From NCBI GenBank assembly GCA_030706065.1, contig JAUZPH010000079.1:1-11152 (forward strand): a stretch of DNA of 11,152 nt, in the 5' to 3' direction. Source of the DNA: Bacillota bacterium. Its GTDB lineage: Bacteria; Bacillota; Clostridia; Clostridiales; Clostridiaceae. A program made the translations under genes and the position numbers. Below are positions 6,051 to 11,152 of this stretch, piece by piece. Positions within the stretch are counted from its first letter, which is position 1, and every line of letters starts with the position of its first letter. A model generated the notes under the pieces. It ran no database searches. It worked only from the letters and a program-made list of their open reading frames with translations, and was not told where the DNA came from.

Positions 6051-8360
6051 ATGGCTAAATTTGCAGATATATATTATAAAATTGACCCCTGGAAGGTTAT
6101 AGAGGAAGGCTTTGATGCAGAACGAAACATGGTATCTGAATCAATATTTTCCCTGGGTAATGAATACATGGGGGTCAGAGGTTATTTTGAAGAAGGTTCT
6201 ACCTGTGAAAGTTTAATCGGCAGCTACTTTAATGGAATTTATGAATATTCTTCAGATGTGAACAGGTCAGCATACAAGGGAATTATCGATCATACTCATT
6301 TTATGGTGAATTCGGTGAATTGGCTGTACACCAGACTGTCAATTGACGGTGAACAATTGGATTTAAAAACTTCAAATTATGATGGTTTTCTTAGAGTATT
6401 GGATTTTAAAGCCGGTACCTTGAGCCGTGAATTCCTTTGGAAAACTAAAAGCAACAAAAGCATAAAGGTGAAGTTTTTAAGATTCTTGAGCATGGACAAA
6501 TCCAATGAAGGCTTTCAAAGGATTACCTTTGAACCTGTCAATTTCTCCGGAACTGTAGAGATAACAACGGCCTTGGATTTTGGTATCATTCATGCGAGCA
6601 AAGGAAAATGTTTTTGGAATGAAGTGAAAAAAGAAGCCTTTGATATGAGAGGCGCTATTATTGGGCATACTCTTGCTTCAAATCAAACGGTTTTTTCAGG
6701 CTTTATCCTCCAATCGGATAAGATTGTTTGCAAAAATGTTTACGAAGATGAAAAAATTATCGGATATAAGTTTAGTTTGGAACTAAAAGAAGGTGAAACA
6801 AGTAAAGTGGATAAGCTTGTTTCAAATATAGTACTTAAAGATTCCTCAATAGACATTGATACGCTTTGGAATAGGGGAATTAATACCCTTCATGAACAGG
6901 GTGTGAGAGGATTGGATTATTCTCTTGAAGAAAGCAAAACCTATTGGAATAATATATGGGACAGGTTTGATATTCAAATCCAAGGTGACGAGAAGAATCA
7001 ACAGGGCATCCGTTTCTGCATCTTCCAAATGACTCAGACTTACAGCGGCCAAAATCCTACCAATAATATAGGAGCTAAAGGGCTCACCGGTGAAGCATAT
7101 AACGGGCATGCCTTTTGGGATTCGGAAACCTACTGTCTGCCTTTTTATCTTTTTAACAACTTGAAGGCAGCAAAAAACTTATTGGAATTCAGATACAGTA
7201 AGCTGCCGCAGGCAAAGGAAAGGGCCATTATGCTGGATGGCAAGGGAGCCTGCTATCCTCTTGCTACTTTAAACGGAGAAGAAGCCTGTGACCTCTGGCA
7301 GCATGCAAGCCTGCAGTTTCAGCCCAGCACCGGAGTAGCATATGCAATCTGGCATTATGTACATTTAAGCGGCGATAAGGAATTCTTATTTACTCATGGT
7401 GCAGAAATGTTAGTTGAAATAAGCAGATTTTTAAAATCCAGGGGATCCTGGAGTCAATCCAATGGGAAATTCGGCTTCTATTCTGTTATGGGGCCGGATG
7501 AGTTTCACATGATGGTCAATAATAACTCCTATACAAATTATATGGCAAAAAAGACCTTTGACTTTACTTTGGATGTACTGCAGGAAATGAAAGAGAACAG
7601 ATTGGATTTGTATAACGAATTACAAAATAGCACTGGCTTTACTGAAGAAGAGCTTATGAACTTCAAGGAATGCTCAGACAATATGAATATGCCATATCAT
7701 GAGGACACTATGATATATGAGCAGCATGAAGGCTATTTCGATTTGCCTCATATTGATGTGGATTCCATACCTTCAGAAGAGTTTCCGCTTTATTATAACT
7801 GGTCCTATGACAGGATATACCGCAGCGATATGATAAAACAGCCCGATGTGTTGATGTTTATGTTTTTATATAACCAGGAATTCAGTCTGGAATGCAAGCG
7901 GGCCAACTATGAATACTATGAGCCCAGAACTATACATGAGTCGTCACTTTCTCCTTCTATTCACTCAATTCTGGCCTCGGAGCTACAAAAACATGTGGAG
8001 GCCTTCAAGTTCTTTGGCTTCGCAACACGGATGGACCTTGACAACTATAACAGAAACACCAGGGAAGGCTTGCACACAACCAGTCTGGCAGGAGCCTGGC
8101 TAAATATTGTGTATGGCTTTGGGGGAATGAGAAGTGACGGTGAACTCCTGAAATTTGCACCATCTATTCCAAAAGCATGGAGCAGCTATACTTTCAGAGT
8201 GGTCTATAAAGATGCAGTACTCTCTGTCATGGTTGATAATGAGGAGTTGAATTTCAAAGTTTTGAATGGCAGGCCGGTAGAAGTGGATATCTATGGCGAA
8301 AAGTATTGCATTGACACCGATGGTATTACAATACCAATACCTGATTGCCGGAGGGAATAG
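6051..8360 (+). CDS. GH65 inverting disaccharide phosphorylase (A)
   Basis: This 769-residue cytoplasmic enzyme has no signal peptide. GH65 phosphorylases use phosphate to split an alpha-glucoside and release beta-D-glucose 1-phosphate. Domain order: N-terminal beta-sandwich (about 1-270, with SLGNEYMGVRGYFEEG near residue 35), helical linker, alpha/alpha-barrel (about 320-700), and a short C-terminal beta domain. Family signatures are AKGLTGEAYNGHAFWDSE (FWDSE 355-359), MGPDEFH with the likely general acid E484, the phosphate-site elements KQPDV (K596, Q597) and HESSLSPS (S631-S634), and the helix NYEYYEPRTIHES. The acceptor region is NGEEACDLWQHASLQF (408-423), aligning with the HNE-containing loop of maltose phosphorylase but lacking those residues, so maltose is an unlikely substrate. 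Kojibiose, trehalose, nigerose, glucosyl-rhamnose and related linkages remain possible. Translation of the next GH65 gene starts one base after its stop codon. Confidence 0.9.
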   Translation: MAKFADIYYKIDPWKVIEEGFDAERNMVSESIFSLGNEYMGVRGYFEEGSTCESLIGSYFNGIYEYSSDVNRSAYKGIIDHTHFMVNSVNWLYTRLSIDGEQLDLKTSNYDGFLRVLDFKAGTLSREFLWKTKSNKSIKVKFLRFLSMDKSNEGFQRITFEPVNFSGTVEITTALDFGIIHASKGKCFWNEVKKEAFDMRGAIIGHTLASNQTVFSGFILQSDKIVCKNVYEDEKIIGYKFSLELKEGETSKVDKLVSNIVLKDSSIDIDTLWNRGINTLHEQGVRGLDYSLEESKTYWNNIWDRFDIQIQGDEKNQQGIRFCIFQMTQTYSGQNPTNNIGAKGLTGEAYNGHAFWDSETYCLPFYLFNNLKAAKNLLEFRYSKLPQAKERAIMLDGKGACYPLATLNGEEACDLWQHASLQFQPSTGVAYAIWHYVHLSGDKEFLFTHGAEMLVEISRFLKSRGSWSQSNGKFGFYSVMGPDEFHMMVNNNSYTNYMAKKTFDFTLDVLQEMKENRLDLYNELQNSTGFTEEELMNFKECSDNMNMPYHEDTMIYEQHEGYFDLPHIDVDSIPSEEFPLYYNWSYDRIYRSDMIKQPDVLMFMFLYNQEFSLECKRANYEYYEPRTIHESSLSPSIHSILASELQKHVEAFKFFGFATRMDLDNYNRNTREGLHTTSLAGAWLNIVYGFGGMRSDGELLKFAPSIPKAWSSYTFRVVYKDAVLSVMVDNEELNFKVLNGRPVEVDIYGEKYCIDTDGITIPIPDCRRE
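8350..8356 (+). promoter_or_regulatory. Ribosome binding site that fixes the second GH65 start
   Basis: GGAGGGA, inside the last codons of the first GH65 gene, lies 5 nt before ATG 8362. An upstream in-frame ATG at 8293 would add 23 residues with no family resemblance and lacks a good site, so it is not used. Confidence 0.85.
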
Positions 8361-8361
8361 C

Positions 8362-10575
8362 ATGGATTGGATTGTGAAAGATGAGAAATTCAACAAGGAA
8401 AATATAGTAAATAACGGCAACAAGTTTATTACAGGTAATGGATATATGGGTTTCCGCGGAACACTTGAGGAGTATACAAAAAATGAGCTGGTTGCCTGTA
8501 ACCTTGCCGGTTTATATGACCGGCAGGGTGATAAATGGCGTGAACCGGTCAATGCCCCCAATGGTATATTCACTGCCTTGACAGTTGATGGTAAGGAGCT
8601 TGGAGTACTTCGGGAAGAACCCCTTGAGCACGTACAAGTTCTTGATATCATGGAAGGTGTCCATAGAAGAAATACGGTATGGAAAACGGAAAAGGGAAAG
8701 GTAACTATTAAGTCCCAGCGTTTTGTCAGTCTTTCCGATGTTCATTTGATTTGTGTTAAATTATCCGTATTTACGGAGCAATCTTGTGAAGTTGTGATTA
8801 AAACAGGCATAGACGGGGATGTATGGGATATTAACGGGCCTCATTTGGAGAATTATAGCTTTGAAAAGGGAGAAAAATATATAAAACTGGCTGCCACGAC
8901 ACAGGAATTAAAAGTTACTGTTGTGTCGGCAGAAATCTGCAAAAGAAGCTTTGCTGCACAGGAGACTGTGGAGGAGAGCGAAAAAGGGATTTTTCGATAT
9001 ATAAGATTTTATGCTGATCCAATGACGGAATATACAATTTATAAATATGTCTCTGTTTATACCGGTAATGATGAAGCATGCAATATAGTAGCTGAATGTT
9101 TACGTTCAGCTCAAAAGGCAGCTGAAGAAGGCTATGAGAAGAATTATGAAGCTCATGTGGCAAAATGGAAGGACCGATGGGATATCTCAGATGTATTAAT
9201 TGAAGGAAATGATGATGATCAGCTGGCACTTCGCTACAGTATATACCAGCTTCAAATTATAGCACCTGTTCATTCCGATAAGTTGTCAATACCGGCAAGA
9301 GGGCTTTCAGGCCAAACCTATAAAGGTGCAATTTTCTGGGATACTGAAATGTTTATGCTTCCTTTTTTCCTTCACACTGCTCCGGAGGCTGCTATGAATC
9401 TGGTTAACTACCGTATAAGAACTCTTCATGGTGCCAGAGAAAAAGCAAAATATTATGGCTATAAAGGGGCCTTTTATGCATGGGAAAGCCAGGAAGATGG
9501 CCAGGATGGATGCAGTGATTTTAATGTTACCGATGTATTTACCGGACGTCCTGTGAAGACATATTTCAAGGATAAGCAGGTCCATATAAGTGCTGCCGTT
9601 GCCTATGCAATATGGGAAACCTATAAATTCACGGTCGATGACAGACTCCTCTTAAAGGGCGGGGCAGAGGTTATTATTGAATGTGCACGATTCTATTATT
9701 CCTATGCATACTTTAAAGAAGATAAGGATAGATATGAAATCCTGGATGTTATCGGTCCTGATGAGTATCATGAAAGAGTAAACAACAATGCATATACAAG
9801 CAAGATGGTATATCATACCCTGGAGGTTGCATTGGAAACCTTGGACTTGCTGCTGAAGAAATATCCCCGGGAGTATTCACAACTTGTTTCCGGACTTAAT
9901 TTAAGTAGAGAAGAAGTTTTAAAACTTATTAAATTTAAGTCAAAGCTCTATATTCCGCAGCCCGAAGAGAAAACTTTGGTTATTGAGCAGTTCAGTGGTT
10001 ACAATGCCTTGGAGGACTGCACTTTGAAAGACGTAAAGAGCAGACTGCAGGACCCAAAGGAATACTGGGGTGGAGGCCATGGAGTTGCAACTACTACAAA
10101 GATTATTAAGCAGGCAGATGTGGTACTAATGCTATATTTGTTTAGAAATGAATATTCCGATGAAGTTAAAAAGGCAAATTGGCAGTACTACGAGCCAAGA
10201 ACTGAACACGGTTCCAGTTTAAGTCCATGTATCTATGCGCTGCTTTCCTGTGATATTGGAAATGAAGAATGGGCATATCCCTTTTTCGTGAAAACTGCAA
10301 ATATGGATTTAACCGGTGAATCAAAGCAGTTTGCAGGTTCAATATATATAGGGGGTACACATCCAGCAGCCAATGGTGGGGCCTGGATGTCGGTAATTCT
10401 GGGCTTTGCAGGCTTGCAGATTAATGATGGTGAAATATCAATCAAGCCAGAGCTGCCTGAAGGCTGGAACAGAATTGCATTCAAGGTAATACTGAGAGGA
10501 GAGAAGTATTTTATTGATATAAGAAAAAACAGTACTACCAGCATGACTACAGGAGATATCATCAAAATCTCTTAA
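8362..10575 (+). CDS. GH65 inverting disaccharide phosphorylase (B)
   Basis: This is a second, clearly divergent GH65 enzyme of 737 residues, also cytoplasmic. The N-terminal sandwich opens with NKFITGNGYMGFRGTLEEYTK. Barrel signatures are ARGLSGQTYKGAIFWDTE (FWDTE 325-329), VIGPDEYHERVNNNAYTS with the likely general acid E468, KQADV (K583, Q584) and EHGSSLSPC (S618-S621). Where enzyme A has EACDLWQHASLQ, this one has AWESQEDGQDGCSD (373-386) followed by an insertion-like segment TGRPVKTYFKDKQVHIS (394-410), a layout I recall from E. coli YcjT (a kojibiose phosphorylase) and similar proteins. Donor and phosphate sites are therefore shared but the acceptor pocket differs, so its substrate should differ from that of enzyme A. 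One base separates it from the preceding stop, implying coupled translation. It is the last gene of the operon. The product is beta-glucose 1-phosphate plus an unidentified acceptor sugar. Confidence 0.9.
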   Translation: MDWIVKDEKFNKENIVNNGNKFITGNGYMGFRGTLEEYTKNELVACNLAGLYDRQGDKWREPVNAPNGIFTALTVDGKELGVLREEPLEHVQVLDIMEGVHRRNTVWKTEKGKVTIKSQRFVSLSDVHLICVKLSVFTEQSCEVVIKTGIDGDVWDINGPHLENYSFEKGEKYIKLAATTQELKVTVVSAEICKRSFAAQETVEESEKGIFRYIRFYADPMTEYTIYKYVSVYTGNDEACNIVAECLRSAQKAAEEGYEKNYEAHVAKWKDRWDISDVLIEGNDDDQLALRYSIYQLQIIAPVHSDKLSIPARGLSGQTYKGAIFWDTEMFMLPFFLHTAPEAAMNLVNYRIRTLHGAREKAKYYGYKGAFYAWESQEDGQDGCSDFNVTDVFTGRPVKTYFKDKQVHISAAVAYAIWETYKFTVDDRLLLKGGAEVIIECARFYYSYAYFKEDKDRYEILDVIGPDEYHERVNNNAYTSKMVYHTLEVALETLDLLLKKYPREYSQLVSGLNLSREEVLKLIKFKSKLYIPQPEEKTLVIEQFSGYNALEDCTLKDVKSRLQDPKEYWGGGHGVATTTKIIKQADVVLMLYLFRNEYSDEVKKANWQYYEPRTEHGSSLSPCIYALLSCDIGNEEWAYPFFVKTANMDLTGESKQFAGSIYIGGTHPAANGGAWMSVILGFAGLQINDGEISIKPELPEGWNRIAFKVILRGEKYFIDIRKNSTTSMTTGDIIKIS

Positions 10576-10745
10576 AAACAAGCGGGTTACTTCATCTTCT
10601 CAGCAGAAGCAAGGAGAATTTCTTAAAGGACAAAAAATACAACAGGTTTGGAGAATGTGTCAGTGTGTGATGCCAGATATTTGTGAAGGAGGGAGAAGCA
10701 TATACACTCTGCAGGCACGGTGCATCCTATATCTCAAGAGACAGC
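10576..10745. other. Non-coding trailer after the operon
   Basis: About 170 nt lie between the last stop codon and the operon terminator. No start codon with a ribosome binding site, strong hairpin or repeat is seen. AAGGAGGGAG at 10685-10694 looks like a Shine-Dalgarno sequence but has no start codon at a useful distance. Confidence 0.5.
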
Positions 10746-10778
10746 AGGGGGGGCTTTTACCCCCCTATATTATTTTTT
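10746..10778 (+). terminator. Operon terminator with G7/C6 stem
   Basis: A plus seven G residues (10746-10753) faces six C plus T (10760-10766) across a short CTTTTA loop, giving a very stable 7-bp stem, followed by ATATTATTTTTT. The T tract lies on the right, so it acts on plus-strand transcripts. It touches the end of the minus-strand small ORF. Confidence 0.85.
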
Positions 10779-10942
10779 CAAGCGTCCATTGGCTGTCCTT
10801 TATAGTTGATGTACCAATCACTGCGGGACATCGGTATCCTGCCGGTGATAAACCTGTAAAAGCTTTCCGCCAGGAACTTCTCTGTAAGTGTCAGACCAAG
10901 CCCTTGAGTGGCGCTTATTATCACCCAATTAATACAGGTCAT
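10778..10942 (-). pseudogene. Small ORF, possible remnant of a short-chain dehydrogenase
   Basis: This minus-strand frame gives 54 residues from ATG (complement of 10940-10942) to TGA. The start MTCINWVIISATQGLGLTLT resembles the Rossmann entry of short-chain dehydrogenases (strand, then a TGxxxGxG-like SATQGLG, then EKFLAE). The later FITGRIPM is reminiscent of the ITGQ stretch near the C-terminus of that family. If both matches are real, some 190 central residues are missing, making this an internally deleted relic. AAGGAG directly abuts the ATG with no spacer, so translation would be poor. It lies 30 nt after the VOC gene on the same strand and may be its former operon partner. It could equally be an unknown short protein or a chance frame. 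Both resemblances were judged by eye. Confidence 0.3.
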
Positions 10943-10972
10943 CTCCTTATTATCATCTTAAAAAATCAACCT

Positions 10973-11152
10973 TTAATAATTTTCCAGCAGTTCAATTATG
11001 CATTTCATGTTGCCGGTGGCATCCACATAGGCATATTCTCCATTGCCGCCGCCGTATTTTCCACGCTGAACACATTTCATACCAAAGTTTTCGCAGGAAA
11101 GGATCTTGCTGTCCATACCCTTGATGTGAAAGGCGATGTGGTGTATCCCTTC
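10973..11152 (-). CDS. VOC/glyoxalase-fold protein, C-terminal part
   Basis: This minus-strand frame enters from the right edge and ends at TAA (complement of 10973-10975), giving 59 residues. GIHHIAFHIKGMDSKI is the typical opening of the second beta-alpha-beta-beta-beta unit of vicinal oxygen chelate proteins, with a histidine in the metal-ligand position. MKCVQRGKYGGGNGEYAYVD and the ending CIIELLENY match the rest of that unit. Members include methylmalonyl-CoA epimerase, lactoylglutathione lyase and dioxygenases. The fragment cannot tell which reaction is catalysed; the QRG...YAYVD...IELLE pattern is closest to epimerase-like or uncharacterised clostridial members. It is convergent with the sugar operon and probably unrelated to it. 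Confidence 0.78.
   Translation of the reverse strand, partial: EGIHHIAFHIKGMDSKILSCENFGMKCVQRGKYGGGNGEYAYVDATGNMKCIIELLENY

Noticed and set aside
8293..8361. ATG at 8293 as start of the second GH65 gene
   Set aside because: The extra 23 residues do not resemble the family N-terminus, overlap enzyme A and lack a good ribosome site.
8100..8651. Minus-strand open frame of 183 codons
   Set aside because: It lies wholly antisense to the two GH65 genes, has no family resemblance and crosses their junction.
10670..11152. Plus-strand frame open from ATG 10670 to the right edge (161 codons)
   Set aside because: It is the codon-registered antisense of the VOC fragment and small ORF, contains the operon terminator and has no ribosome binding site at a proper distance.
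1..11152. CRISPR array, insertion sequence, prophage or tRNA gene
   Set aside because: No regularly spaced repeats, transposase or integrase reading frames, terminal inverted repeats or cloverleaf sequence were seen.

Overview
The window looks like the chromosome of a low-GC, endospore-forming anaerobe of the class Clostridia. Coding DNA is AT-rich, ribosome binding sites are strong and G-rich, one promoter is a near-consensus sigma-A type, and the left edge carries the end of a Tlp-type small acid-soluble spore protein. The genus cannot be fixed from the sequence.

Layout, left to right. (1) Bases 2-181 are the 3' end of tlp, followed by a strong terminator (272-327). (2) pgmB, a beta-phosphoglucomutase (545-1186), has its own likely promoter. 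(3) A LacI/GalR-family regulator (1360-2382) ends in a long hairpin terminator. (4) A consensus promoter (2470-2498) carries two near-identical LacI-type operators at and just after the start site. It drives an ABC sugar-importer operon: lipoprotein binding protein (2591-4000), a structured 222-nt spacer, and two permeases (4223-5131 and 5148-6020). (5) Two tightly spaced, divergent GH65 phosphorylases follow (6051-8360 and 8362-10575). A G/C-run terminator (10746-10778) closes the operon about 170 nt after the last stop. (6) On the minus strand at the right edge are the C-terminal end of a VOC/glyoxalase-fold protein (10973-11152) and a short ORF (10778-10942) that may be a remnant of a short-chain dehydrogenase.

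How the genes work together (inference from family knowledge). An alpha-linked glucoside or short oligosaccharide is captured outside the cell by the lipoprotein and imported by the two CUT1-type permeases. The ATPase must come from elsewhere, because none is encoded here. Inside the cell the two inverting GH65 phosphorylases split the sugar with phosphate to give beta-glucose 1-phosphate, which PgmB converts to glucose 6-phosphate for glycolysis. The LacI protein probably represses the importer/phosphorylase operon until the sugar or a derivative appears. Similar sets (ABC importer, PgmB and two GH65 enzymes such as kojibiose and trehalose phosphorylase) are known from thermophilic Clostridia, so the general plan is not new. 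The open questions are the exact substrates of the two enzymes, which differ strongly in the acceptor-binding region, and the double operator.
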